Assembly (NCBI GenBank): GCA_020205615.1
Contig: CM035170.1
Location: forward strand, 55,852,812 to 55,916,811
Direction of reading: 5' to 3'
DNA length: 64,000 nucleotides
DNA from: Panax quinquefolius
Taxonomy: Eukaryota; Streptophyta; Magnoliopsida; Apiales; Araliaceae
Part shown: one piece after another, positions 37,255-48,062 of the stretch
Layout of the letters: each line of letters starts with the position of its first letter
How positions within the stretch are numbered: the stretch's first letter is position 1
Program-made: the position numbers and the translations under genes
The notes under the pieces: model-generated
Database searches by the model: none
Seen by the model: only the letters and a program-made list of their open reading frames with translations
Told to the model about the DNA's origin: nothing

Positions 37255-37991
37255 AATCTGACGGTCCACATTTAAAGCAAAATCTTTTAAATAAAATATA
37301 ATATATTCTATTTATAATCTAATAAAACGAATAACTTTATAAAAGATTTTACTATGCAAACACTATGCAGCACTATGCAAATACTATGCATAATAAAATA
37401 TAATATATTCTAATTATTGTCTAATAAAATGTATAACTTTATAAAAGTATTCTGCTTTTATATAAAAAGATTTTACTATGCAAAACACTATGCGATTTAT
37501 GCAACACTATGCATAATAGAATATAATATATTCTATTTATAGAATAACTTTATAAAAGTATTCTGCTTTATATAAAAGCTTTTCTATTTTATTACATTAA
37601 TAATACCAATAAAACAAAACCGAGTGACTTATCACATAAGCATCAATAATCAATACTTGTGTGTGCTACTATGCAACTAACGCCAGACATCGTACTTTTT
37701 ACTACCGAAAGTAGTTCAACAAAGATAATGGTAAAACTTTCGCCGTTATTTCATAAAAATATTTTTGTCATTTTCTCATTCCGACAATAATTCTGTTGTG
37801 GGGTCCACCAATGATTGTACCATCGTACGGATATTCCCTGACAAAAAGAATATTATATAACAACTTGCATACTTTGCAAAATTTATAAATACTACCCACA
37901 ACTATAACATTATATCAAATCCACACCATAATATTCAAAAAAATTATTTCGAGAAAATTAAATATTTATTCATAAAATCTGGGGTCTCACA
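37255..37991 (-). mobile_element. Element D 3' LTR, U3 part
   Basis: AT-rich U3 with repeated ACTATGCA and TTTATAAAAG phrases, closing GGGGTCTCACA. It is followed directly by the reverse polypurine tract (ATCTCCCCTCTTT, 37992-38004), which proves that the coding part of D lies to the right and is read in reverse. Confidence 0.92.
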
Positions 37992-38790
37992 ATCTCCCCT
38001 CTTTATGGAATTTTGCCCTCAAAATTTACGTACGTACTTGGTATGCTGAAGAGGTGAGGATACCTTGACTTCATTTTAGATTCTAATTCTTGAGGTATAA
38101 CCTTTGAGTGTTGAATACGATCCTTCTTATCCAAGATTTTAACACGTATCTCCTCATACGTTAAATCTTCTGCTATATCGTTTAGTTCCAATTTAATAAT
38201 GTGGTTCAGGTCGTCCACATATTTACGTAACATCGATATGTAAAAAAATGTTCTGAACACACAACATACTTGGCGGTAAAACGAGTCTATAGGCCACAGT
38301 TCCTACTTCATCGAGGATTTCAAATGGGCCAATTAAATCGAGGGTTGAGATTTCCTCTCTTCGTCGATTCTTGTTTCTAGAATAACGCCCTCTTGAACCT
38401 TCTTCTTCATATTCATCAGCTCTGAGTATGTAGCTTAAGCGGCTTTAACTTTATCGATTAAAGTCGATTCTAATTGTATATTCGTTATCTTCACGTGGGT
38501 TCATATATTCGCACTTGTAACCACATACGATCTTCCACTCAACGCGTCAGCTACCACGTTCGTACTTCCACGATGATATTGAATGGTACGATCATAATCT
38601 TCAATAGCTCGAGCCAACGTCTTTGGCACATGTTACGTTCATTTTAGTTGAAAAAATATTTGAGTGTTTAAGAAATGGGTTTTGTACTGGGGTCAATACA
38701 AAATTCGATTTCACGCTCTAGGGGTAGGCTAATAAGTTCTTCGAGAATACGTCAAGAAATTTATTAACAATAGAAATATCATTCAAAACT
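37992..38790 (-). pseudogene. pol: Element D pol remnant with RT and integrase cores deleted
   Basis: On the minus strand the chromodomain tail ends at 38003 (YVNFEGKIP). Upstream of it the GKLNPRF module (about 38345) is joined directly to the RIDEE stretch that normally precedes the integrase zinc finger, so the HHCC and DD35E parts are missing (junction about 38355-38362). Further upstream ADALSRRSY (about 38535) and RTIQYH (about 38585) mark the end of RNase H. LKYFF is then joined directly to the linker TKPIS (junction about 38665-38672), so all of RT and most of RNase H are missing. Stops and frame changes also occur. Element E has the same two junctions. Confidence 0.88.
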
Positions 38791-38935
38791 GTGACTCTCA
38801 TCCAAGACTTGGATAACACGTCACATTGATACCAATCAGCTTGCCACCGTTATTCACAACGTCCCCTATGGAAAGTTCGGCTTCGATGCATTCCACACAA
38901 GGAAGTCAACAATGAAAGGACCGGGGCTCTTTACT
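38791..38935 (-). other. Foreign segment of about 145 bp in the protease-RT linker (copy in D)
   Basis: Between linker sequence matching SSHKA and NDISIVNKF, elements D and E carry this segment, which is absent from A, B and F. On the minus strand it reads VVNNGGKLIGINVTCYPSLG and then a stop, with GPFIVDFLVWNA in a neighbouring frame. I do not recognise it. It may be a captured gene fragment or part of another element. Confidence 0.8.
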
Positions 38936-39345
38936 TATGGCTTGATATGATAATGATTGACTTTAGAGGTTTGGTTACTTTGAATTCACATAACAGGTTG
39001 GTTAGGAGTATGAAAGCTAACAACCTTACAAAAAGAATGATGAGTAGCTAACCAATCTATTCCTAAAATCACATCAAAGGCAAGTATTTTCAAAGAGATA
39101 CGATCGACATGTAACGTGAACGTGTTGATTTGAACAAGATTTATAAATAGTGGAGGTAACGAAGGTTTCTCCCAACAGATATATCAATGTCTAACTTCTC
39201 CGGAGTTAACTTCAAACATTGAACACAACTAGGTGAAATAAAAGAGTAAGTAGAACCGGTATCTAACACGGTATAGACTTCGCAAGATTTTATGAATAAC
39301 ATACCCGTGATAATTTTATTCAGGTTCCTCTTCACAAAAAAAAAC
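38936..39345 (-). pseudogene. pol: Element D protease
   Basis: The aspartic protease site DTG is encoded at 39255-39263 (minus) in a VLDTGSTYSFIS context, followed by CLKLTPEKLDIDISV. The frame opening at 39335 runs 64 codons to a stop at 39141. The downstream beta-strand region ([11 protein letters not shown]) is present near 39070-39090 but in another frame. Confidence 0.82.
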
Positions 39346-40513
39346 GCTCTCTCTTAAACTACCGGCTTTGGCTTGTCTGGGACATCCTTTGGCATCACTA
39401 TCCCAGTTGGAATTGACTTCACCATATGATAAAATCGAGCTAGGTGACCTTCTCTTCCGCAATTAAAACACGTTTTAGATTGCTGCGTACAGTTTAGACA
39501 GATGTGTCCCTCCTGTCCGCATTTGAAACATACTACCAGTGGTCGTTCTTCTTCCTTTGAAACGGGTGCTGGTGCCGACGTCTTTACGTCATTGTTGAAC
39601 CTTCTCTTCTTGAAATGTCCATTCTTATTGTTTTGGCCATGATTACCACCGAAGTGGTTACTATTTCTGGCATGTTGATTCCCTCCATGCTTATTGTCAC
39701 CGCTTTGATGATCAAGTATCACCAGAGATATCATTTCTTCCGTACCGCTTCTTTTGGTTTGGTTGACTCATTATCGCGCTCCAATAACTGAGCCCTATTG
39801 ATAACATCTGAATACAAACACAGTTTATAAGAGATAAGATATTAACGTATCTCAGGTTTCAACCCTCTTAAAACATCCGCGTCATTCTCTTTTCATTATT
39901 AACCAAATGGGACACAAATCGGGACAACTCGGTAAACTTGGCTTCGTACTGCGACACGGTCATGTTGTTTTGCTCCAACTTGATAAATTCCACCTCCTTC
40001 ATGTGACGAATGCTTTCAGGAAAGTACTTGTCATTGAATGTACTTTGAACTTCTCCCAAGACATCTTGAAAAGGCCAGTCGGGTATGTTTTATAGATTCC
40101 CACCAGTGATCTGCCTCTTCACGCAACATAAAGGTGGCAAAGGGAACCTTTTGCTCATCGTAGCATCCCAAGACATCAAATATCTTGGTGATCTGCTTTA
40201 ACCACATCTCCGCCTTAAGTGGTTCTGGCTTTCCAAAAAACTCCGGTGGTCCCAACTCCTTGAATTGCATAACGGTGACCAACCGTGGGTTGTCATTGTT
40301 TCCTCCTGCATTATGAACAGGAGCCGCCTTCGCCTGATGGTGCATGAATTCTAAAAGCTCCTAAACGCATCATGGCTCGTTCAAATCGATCGATTGTTGT
40401 TGTTTACAGGAGGATTATCACCATCCTGCTGCACATTGTCCTCGATTATCGATCTCATGGATAATCAATAGCCTCTGCTCTCCATTGCTTATCTTAACAT
40501 TTTCAGATGCCAT
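39346..40513 (-). pseudogene. gag: Element D gag
   Basis: The start at 40513 (minus) aligns with the gag starts of A, E and F and lies 9 nt after an acceptor-like GGCAG. Recognisable parts are KQF/MQFKELGPPEFFGKPEPLKAE (about 40200-40265), a conserved TKIFDVLGC (about 40165-40195), FATFMLREEADHWWES (about 40090-40145) and KYFPESIRHMKEVEFIKLEQ (about 39975-40035). Next come a basic Asn-rich spacer and two zinc knuckles (39440-39535). The first knuckle is a complete CX2CX4HX4C. The second ends in Tyr instead of Cys. Frame changes near 40060, 39860 and 39740 make it non-functional. Confidence 0.88.
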
Positions 40514-40686
40514 TTGTAAATACTGCCACAAAACAAAGGTTAATTGACAAGTAACACATTATCCATATACTCTGACCGACCAATTAAATATCAAATAAAC
40601 TTAGGTAGGTCATACTAGCGAAGGAATTCCCCATCTCTCCCATCCTAGATCTATTCTCACATCCTAGCCAGGGATCATATCCCTAA

Positions 40687-40698
40687 GCTTTGATACCA
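40687..40698 (-). other. Primer binding site of element D
   Basis: GCTTTGATACCA on the plus strand is the reverse complement of TGGTATCAAAGC. It lies two bases from the 5' LTR edge (TGTGACGCC from 40701). Confidence 0.85.
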
Positions 40699-40700
40699 AC

Positions 40701-40728
40701 TGTGACGCCCCCAAAATTAGGTATACAT
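40701..40728 (-). mobile_element. Element D 5' LTR, terminal 28 bp
   Basis: TGTGACGCCCCC and then AAAATTAGGTATACAT is the end of the D 5' LTR in reverse. Element E inserted here; TACAT (40724-40728) is its left TSD. The LTR resumes at 50722. Confidence 0.93.
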
Positions 40729-40755
40729 TGTAAGACCCCAGATTTTATGAATAAA
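40729..40755 (+). mobile_element. Element E 5' LTR, first 27 bp
   Basis: TGTAAGACCCCAG and then ATTTTATGAATAAA is the start of the E 5' LTR. The CACTA element inserted after AAA (40753-40755). The rest of the LTR follows at 44372. Confidence 0.92.
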
Positions 40756-41539
40756 CACTACAAGAAAAAGGTTTATCAGCGTCCGCCCATCAGCGACATC
40801 ATATAGTCGCAGATAGACATCAATGACAGACGCGGTCATTGATAGACGTCAAGATAAAAATCCGTCGCTAATGTACACATCAGCGACCACTTTTAGCGAT
40901 GGCTGCATATATCTCATGATCGATATGAGCGAATCAAATGACAAATACGGTCATTAAGTCGAGTCGAAGATGGTCTAGGACCAAAGCTGACGTGGTCCAC
41001 GTGTTCGCGACCGACATCAGTGACCGGAGTCGGTCGCTGATTGCCTCAAACATTTAGCTGTCGCTAATAAAGGTCAGCGACCGCATGTGGTCGCTGATAT
41101 GAAAAATAATATAAACAGGTTTTTACTGCTTTGTAGAATTCCCAAAAACCTGTACCTATTTTTTACCTGCATTATCCCAACACACATACACAACAAGATA
41201 AACAACATACACAATAATATAAACATCCATTGTCCACCAACATATACATCAAACTAGTTTCAAAACTAGTTTAAATAACATAACTGAATATACAAGTTAT
41301 AAACATACACATACAATAATAATATTTCAAAACTTGTTTAAGTAACATACATACATCCAAAGAAAAACTTGTGAAAGTACAAGCTTATACTATAACTAAA
41401 AAAGTGATATAAAGCAGGTATGTCAAGCATCATCGCATCCTTGATCACCCTGTAATTAACAAAATAATAAAACAAGTTACAAATATATACTAACTATGTT
41501 AATATTGGTATATTACGACAATATATACAACATATTGAT

Positions 41540-42505
41540 TTTATACCTCGTCGCCATCCCCATGTTGTGATGCTGCTGCTGCCGCCACTGCTTTAGCTAA
41601 CTCCTCAGGATCTAGAGCCCCCAGATGCCCGCCCAGTATCGTCAGAAGATTTTAATCTTGACATATAGCTCTCACACAACAAATAGGAGTAATGAATAAA
41701 TTGGATGGCTCACGACGTAGACCGGGTAAGAGCGGCATGAGCCATCAAGGATGGGCGCCGTCGTTGTCCTCGACCTTTAATGTAGTTCTTCTTCACAATG
41801 TAAGCCCTCTCCCACAACTCTTGATCAATAAAGGCGACGTGGAGTTCCTTCAGATTCTCGCCATTCAATAAACGCTTATAAGTGTCATGTCATCATGTTA
41901 ACAATTAAATAGTTAAAATAAATTAATTATGTAAGCATTGATAAACAAGATCAAGTTGTTAAAATTTATTACCGCTTATCCGGATAGCCTCAGTGCACCA
42001 TCACGGTGGCCACGTATACATCCAAACCAATGGATAGGTGAATTTGAGATTAAGACTCTATACAAAAAAAGCATAATATTACTAAGTAAAATGTGATATA
42101 TTTTCTACAATTCATGATTGTAAACATATTAAAACTTGTAATTAAATACGCACTCGACAAAGGATATGTCAGAATCGTGAAATACTACCGCCTTGTATGT
42201 CCCTTTAGCCTTTTCGCCATTGAGTACACCCGAGGATCCGTTGTCAAGGCGGTGTCTTTCGCCTCTTCACCACTTTCTTAGCCTCCATCATGCACATCTC
42301 AACCCATATGGTCTGGTGCACCACTGTGGACTATGCTCGTGCATGTAAATCTTCTCCCCGCCCGGATGGTCGATCTCAAAGATTGTGAAGGGCTTTTTTG
42401 TCTTTCTTTATTCAAATTATCTTTGATGCGGACCACGCACTTCGCGCTGTAATAATGTCTCAGATCACCGAAGCTCATAGTCTCCCATCTATACCGCTTT
42501 GCTAA
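41540..42505 (-). pseudogene. Degraded coding fragments inside the CACTA element
   Basis: On the minus strand several separated stretches look coding. About 42380-42500 gives RYRWETMSFGDLRHYYSAK. About 42150-42245 gives LNGEKAKGTYKAVVFHDSD. About 41730-41865 gives ELHVAFIDQELWERAYIVKK, followed by a basic stretch. About 41550-41645 gives LGALDPEELAKAVAAAAASQ and ends in DGDEV and a stop. The spacing suggests exons separated by AT-rich introns. Plant CACTA elements carry accessory or transposase genes in this position, so a transposase-related origin is plausible, but I cannot name the domain. Confidence 0.45.
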
Positions 42506-44224
42506 TAAAACAACAATAATAACATTACTAAATAATTATCCTTTGAATATTATATTAATATTATCTTTCATAATTAAAAAACATACCGAAATTCTCCAAA
42601 CAAAGATCCTTGTGGGGCGATAGGTGTTTCACCAATGTAATCAAAGGTGTAGGCCAATTCTCAGAAACACAACTGTGATATGCACTTGACGATCTTATTA
42701 TCCTAAAAAAATCACTATAATATACAACATCAATTAGCATATATTAAAGCAATTTATATCTAAGTTATAATATTTATGAACATTTTTCAAACTTATACTT
42801 ATAATACTTAAAAAATTCACCAGAGTCTCCCCACAATATAGACTAGCCACACGCATTTACTTACTACATGCATATATGGACATTTCTAGGCACCCAAGAC
42901 ACAAAAACATTACCAAATAATATGAAGTCCCAAATCAAAGGATGTGAATTCCAATTTCAAAGAAAATATAATCCCAACAACAAAATGTAATGCCCACAAC
43001 TATAATTCACATAGAGCATTATAGATACGGTTTAATACCATTACACCAAAACAAAGATTAAGCAATGAAATATCTCGCATTTCTAAAGCAACAAGTAAAC
43101 AAGAATTGGTTACTTACATAATATATAGTAGGTATGTCTTTCATCCGGATGACCTACTTTAGCTACTTCTTAGACAATCCATGACCACACCTCTTAGACA
43201 TTAACATTCTTATCGTGAAGCTTTAAAGTGTCACAAGGACTGATTTTGGTTCCTTGAATTATAACAAGCTTAAGATTCATAATTATAAGCATTAGTGGGT
43301 TGGAGTGATAGATATCATGTTATAGTATACTAACCATATTAGAAACAAATGATAGACATTACCTTTGTTTTGGTCTCAAATAACAGTCATTAGGGAGCTT
43401 ACTATTTCAGTCCATTCTTATTTGTTTTGTCCAAGTTTTTTAAACTACCCAAGATTACAAGTCATAATGAACTATGATGAGGTCAAGCACCACTACAGGA
43501 GCATTTTTACTTTAGTTGGACTCCATATAATAGTTAGTATACACAGATACTAATTAAATCAGTCCTTAACTTGACAATTTATCAAACATATAGAGGGAAG
43601 TTTATATACTTGCACATAATACATAATTCTTAGCTTATTGACCCCATCCTTATGGATTAAAACAACAACAAGCACATAACCATACTTAGTCCCAATCATA
43701 GCACTTCACATAGCAATTAAAATAGTCATATATTGTATTAATTCCAATACATCAGCCATTTATGCTACTTAGTCCCTAACAATCCAATTGCTATCATTTA
43801 AAGGAACAGGGATGAAGGATTAGGACGACCAGAATGAACTTACTTGATGATTCAAAGGTCACAAGTGGTTTGAGGAGAGGCGGTCGGGCCGTGGCAAGAG
43901 TGGGCGATGTGGTCTTGTTGGCCATTGCCAGCAGAGAGTGAGGCAACAAGGCGAGTGAGGTGGTGACGATGGTTGGCTTCTCCTTCTTCTCTCTATTCTG
44001 GTCCCTCATTTTTTTTTCTTCGCCTGTGTCGAGCGAATGACTGAAATTGGTAAATGTTAATATGATCAGCGACCACCATCCGCGACCGCATGCGGTCGCT
44101 GCTTTTTAATGACGTGGACACATCAGCGACCACCTAGCGGTCACTGATAGAGATTGGTCGCAAAAACTAAATGCACCAACATTTGGCACCAAATTTTGGG
44201 AGGGAAAATCAATCCAGCGACCGC

Positions 44225-44248
44225 TCAGCGACCGCATGCGGTCGCTGA
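44225..44248. repeat. Perfect 24-bp palindrome in the CACTA subterminal region
   Basis: The half-site TCAGCGACCGCA is followed at once by its exact inverse complement. A near copy with one mismatch lies at 41074-41097 near the other end, and related ones lie at about 44080-44102. In En/Spm-type elements subterminal repeats bind the transposase; that role is inferred here. Confidence 0.9.
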
Positions 44249-44371
44249 TAATGATTAGCGACTAGAAACAAGTCCGGTTGCAAATAGCCATCGCTATTAT
44301 ATATATCAACGACCGGAAAGGGTGGTCGCTGAAAGGTTTTGTCGCAGATAGAGAATTTTCTTGTAGTGAAA

Positions 44372-46975
44372 GATTTAAAATTTTCAAAATATTTTTTTAA
44401 ATATTATGGTTTGGATTTGATATAATGTTATATTTGTGGGTAATTTTTATAAATTTTGCAAAGTAAGCAAGTGGTTATATAATATTCGATTGGTCGGGGA
44501 ATATTCTTTTTATCGGGGAATATCCGCATTTACAAAGACAATCATTGGTGGACCCCAAGAACGGAATTATCATTTGGATTGAGAAAACGAAAAAATACTT
44601 TATGAAAATAACGATTTTAAGTTTTACCGTTAATCGTTGAAACACCCTTGTTAAAAGTACAAGAATACTGTGGTTTGCATAGTAGTACACAGTAGTGATT
44701 ACTGATGCTTATGTTAGAAGTCACTTAGTATTGTTCAATCGGGTATTAGGGACGCTTTTCGTGTTAGAGTACTATTCACGAGTTACTATTCATGAGTTAC
44801 TATTCATGAGTTACTATTCACGAGTTACTATTCACGAGTTACTATTCACAAGTTACTATTCATGAGCTACTATTCACGAGTTACTATTCATGAGTTACTA
44901 TTTACGAGTTACTATTTACGGGGTACTATTGATCACCCGTAAAATATATTTCTTTTTGGTCCAAATCATTTTTGGGTACAATATAAGTCCATGAGGAGAT
45001 GTGCTAATTTTTCAGACCGTTAGTTGAAGATGTAATAATAAATCAATATGGACCACTGGTGGAAAGCATAATAGTAAAACAATATGGATCGCTGGTTTAA
45101 AGTTTTAATAGTAAATCAGTATGGACTGTTGCTTTAAGTTTTAATAGTAAACCAATATAGACCGTCCGTTTAAAAGTAAATCAATCAGGACTGTTCATGA
45201 ATTAGTTACTATGCAGTCCATTTTCCTATAAATAGAAGCTCATTCCTTTATTATTTCTTACGAATTCACTGAAACTCTAGAGAGAGAAACTATAGAGAGA
45301 AAGAAGAAAAGTAGTTTGTTACTTCACTTTTCCAATATCCAGTTTCTTCTAAGGTATGGAATATTATTTGTTGTACCCGTAAGGGGTATTATTTCTTTTG
45401 TATTCATGAAGAGAACTTCATTATTCCATTATTTATTATTCTCATTGAAATAACTCAGATACGCCGAGCTACCCTATACTTGGTGAAATTCTTCCATTAT
45501 TTCATTCTTTATTATTTTGTTGAATAACTCAGATACGCCAAGCTACCCTATACTTGGTGACATTCTTCTAATATTCTCGCCTTTATTATTATTCTGTTGA
45601 ATATCCTGTTCTGCAAGCGCTTTACGCCGACACGGTTCCATCTTTGTTAGTATTCTCGCTGGAATATCCTCGTCATATGCTGGCGCGTTACGCCGACCGG
45701 TTCCGCGGCTTTATTATTATTATTCATTAGAATATCATGTTCAGACATTTACGCCGACCGTTCCGCCTTTTATTATTCTGTTGGAACATCCCGCTTGCAT
45801 GTAATTTCTCCCGACCGGTTTCGTTATTTATTATTCTCGCTGAATAACTCGCCTATGCGGGTACCGCATGCATGGTGATTTATTTTGTTATTCCATTCTT
45901 TATTATACTCTTTATGTTAAAACTTTTGACTTCTATACTCCCTAAAATTAGTGGAATATCCTTGATATTTGCGCTTCATCCAAAGATCTTTATGGAAATA
46001 TTCTTCTACGAGCATTCTTGAATTTTACTCTACAAAGTAGTATCATGTTGATAATTTGACGTTATCGGTTCTAGATAAATTAATTCTTGAACTTGTTTTA
46101 CCGATTCTTATATCATTGTCATCATCCTCATGTTATTATTTTGTTGAAAGCCATCTCGTGGCCTCAGAAAGCATGATGGACTTGGTATGATTATGACTGT
46201 GGATTATTCGCAGTAATCACGACCGTAATGTCCTCATCGCCCGTGTAGTGCATCGATGGACGCTTTTGGTATGCTTATGGCTATGGATTCTCTTTGGCCG
46301 TAGTACAAAGATGAATTGTTTTATGGCATGATCAGACCGCTTGATGAAAACATGATTATCTTTAAGCCAGTAGTGCATGTATAATTCGTGGTCGTGATAC
46401 TAAAGAATATCCTCGTCAGTAGTGCGGGGTGATTCATGATGATGTGGATTATTTATTGTTTGAGTCTCAACGATAAAAGTGATGAAAACCTTTAAATCAT
46501 AGAAGATAGTAGATTTTATTCTCTACTTGACTCTTCTAATGGATTACTTATTCCGCTGCGCTTAAACTTGATAGTTATTATATTTTATCGCTTAACACCG
46601 CTGAAGGCTAACGATAAATTATTCTGCATTATCTTAGTCATAATATTTCTTACTGGGCTAGTTGAGCTCACCCTTTCTTTCATTGTTCTCTTCAGGAAAT
46701 GAGAACGTAGCAGGGACTAGTCGGGGAATAGAGTGATGGTCCTAGATAGTGCATTAGTAGTCCTCACTATTCTGTGAAATAGTGTGATAATAATTGTAAT
46801 GAGGATTCCTTTTGAGTTTGTATACTCTCTAGTAGACAATATTTATATTCAAACTCACAGTTTATGTTTTGTCGTATTGTATATGACAGTTGTATTATTA
46901 AGTTGTATTTGAATTCAGTACCTTGTATCTAGCGACTCAAGATGGGTGATGTAAACCTGTTTTGGGGGCGTCACA
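44372..46975 (+). mobile_element. Element E 5' LTR, main part
   Basis: Continues from 40755 (GATTTAAAATTTTC, as at 48953). It contains a 14-bp minisatellite, TATAAATA at 45227-45234, a donor-like AAGGTATGG at 45351-45359, the degraded 56-57 bp modules (45420-45880) and the GTAGTGCA modules, and ends GGGGGCGTCACA. Many short changes relative to the A LTR fall on CTG/CAG triplets. Confidence 0.9.
44766..44935 (+). repeat. 14-bp minisatellite in E U3 (12 units)
   Basis: The unit is GAGTTACTATTCAC with few variants, twelve in a row. The matching array in the 3' LTR (about 49338-49470) has ten. Shorter arrays with the same ACTATTCAC core lie at about 14840-14945, 17520-17605, 24845-24920, 53506-53590, 58845-58895 and 60030-60105. 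Confidence 0.92.
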
Positions 46976-46977
46976 GT

Positions 46978-46989
46978 TGGTATCAAAGC
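46978..46989 (+). other. Primer binding site of element E
   Basis: TGGTATCAAAGC lies two bases after the LTR end and is identical to that of A. Confidence 0.87.
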
Positions 46990-47161
46990 TTAGGGATATG
47001 ATCCATGGCTGAGATGTGAGACAAGAACTAGGAGGGGAGAGACGGGGAATTATTTCGCTAGTAGGACCTACCTAAGTTTATTTGGTATTTAATTGGTCGG
47101 TCAGAATATAGGGATAATATGTTACATGTTAATTAACCCTTGTTTTGTTGCAGTATTTGAA

Positions 47162-47530
47162 ATGGCATCCAAAAATGTTGAGATAAGCAATGAAACACAT
47201 GAGACCGTTGAGTTAGCTCAACCAAAAGGTAACGACCAACAACACGATAATAATCATACCGGTGGCAACTGCCATCGGAACAATGATAACCATCGTGGTG
47301 GTAATTATCATGCCAAGAATGGTAACCACTTCGGTGGTAATCTTGGCCAAGATAATAGAAGATGAAATTTCAAGAAGAGAAGGTCATTTAGCTCGATTTT
47401 ATCGTATAGTGAAGTCAAGTCTAGCTGGGACGGTGGCACCAAAGGTGGATACAGTCAAAACAAAGTCGGTGGTTTCAGGAAGAGCATTTTTCGCGACTTC
47501 TCAAAAAGCGAGTGACCCAAACGGTTAGTA
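47162..47530 (+). pseudogene. gag: Element E gag remnant
   Basis: The start at 47162 lies 9 nt after TTTTGTTGCAG. The first 25 codons (MASKNVEISNETHETVE) match F and D. The frame then jumps to the basic spacer (GGNCHRNNDN, NGNHFGGNLGQDN) and ends at 47363-47365. In the next frame GREGHLARFYR is the last half of the second zinc knuckle, followed by VKTKSVVSGRAFF. The capsid domain and first knuckle are deleted. Confidence 0.85.
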
Positions 47531-47917
47531 CGCAAGTTAGTTAATTATAAATTCTTGCGAAGTCTATACCTTATTAGATACCGCCTACCCATTCTTTTAT
47601 CTCTCTTTGCTTATACCAACGCTTAAATTTGACTTCGGAGAAATTAGACTTTTACTTATTGGTTAAAACTTCGATAGTAGAAACCTTCGTTACCTCCACT
47701 GTTTATAGATTTTGTTGATTCAAATCGACACTTTCACGTTACATGTCGATCTTATCTCTTTGAAAATACTTGCCTTTGATGTGATTTTAGGAATCGATTG
47801 GTTAACTACTCATCATTCTTTTTGTAAGGTTGTTAGCTTTCATATTCCTAACCAACCTGTTATGCGAATTCAAGCAACTAAACCACTAAAGTCAATCATT
47901 GTCATATCAAGTCATAA
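47531..47917 (+). pseudogene. pol: Element E protease and linker remnant
   Basis: The region after gag reads VYTLLDTAYPFFYLSL with DTG changed to DTA, and continues through KFDFGEIRL, then [20 protein letters not shown] and FHIPNQPVMRIQATKPLKS in shifting frames. The linker is normal up to SSHK, where the foreign segment begins. Confidence 0.8.
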
Positions 47918-48062
47918 GTAAAGAGCCTCGAGCCTTTCATTGTTGACTTTCTTGTGTGGAATGCACTGAAGCCAGACTTTCTGTAGGCAACGTCGTGAAT
48001 GACGGTGACAAGTTGATAGGTATCAATGTGACGTGCTATCCAAGTCTTGGATGAGAGTCACA
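47918..48062 (+). other. Foreign segment of about 145 bp in the linker (copy in E)
   Basis: The same segment as 38791-38935 of D, in forward orientation, including GGTATCAATGTGACGTG and TATCCAAGTCTTGGATGAG. Small indels have disrupted the reading frame compared with D. Confidence 0.82.

Larger units (their letters stand above)
40756..44368 (-). mobile_element. CACTA (En/Spm-type) DNA transposon, 3613 bp
   Basis: The ends are CACTACAAGAAAA (40756-40768) and its exact inverse TTTTCTTGTAGTG (44356-44368), the hallmark of plant CACTA elements. The 3-bp duplication AAA flanks it (40753-40755, 44369-44371). The matching place in the E 3' LTR (about 48947-48960, ATGAATAAAGATTT) is the empty site, so the insertion is proven by comparison. 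Both ends carry many subterminal TCAGCGACC motifs, some fused into palindromes. Short coding fragments inside read on the minus strand. No long open frame remains, so it is probably non-autonomous. Confidence 0.95.

Noticed and set aside
43794..44009. 71-codon minus-strand frame inside the CACTA element
   Set aside because: Low-complexity composition near a terminus, no domain, and not in line with the coding fragments at 41540-42505.
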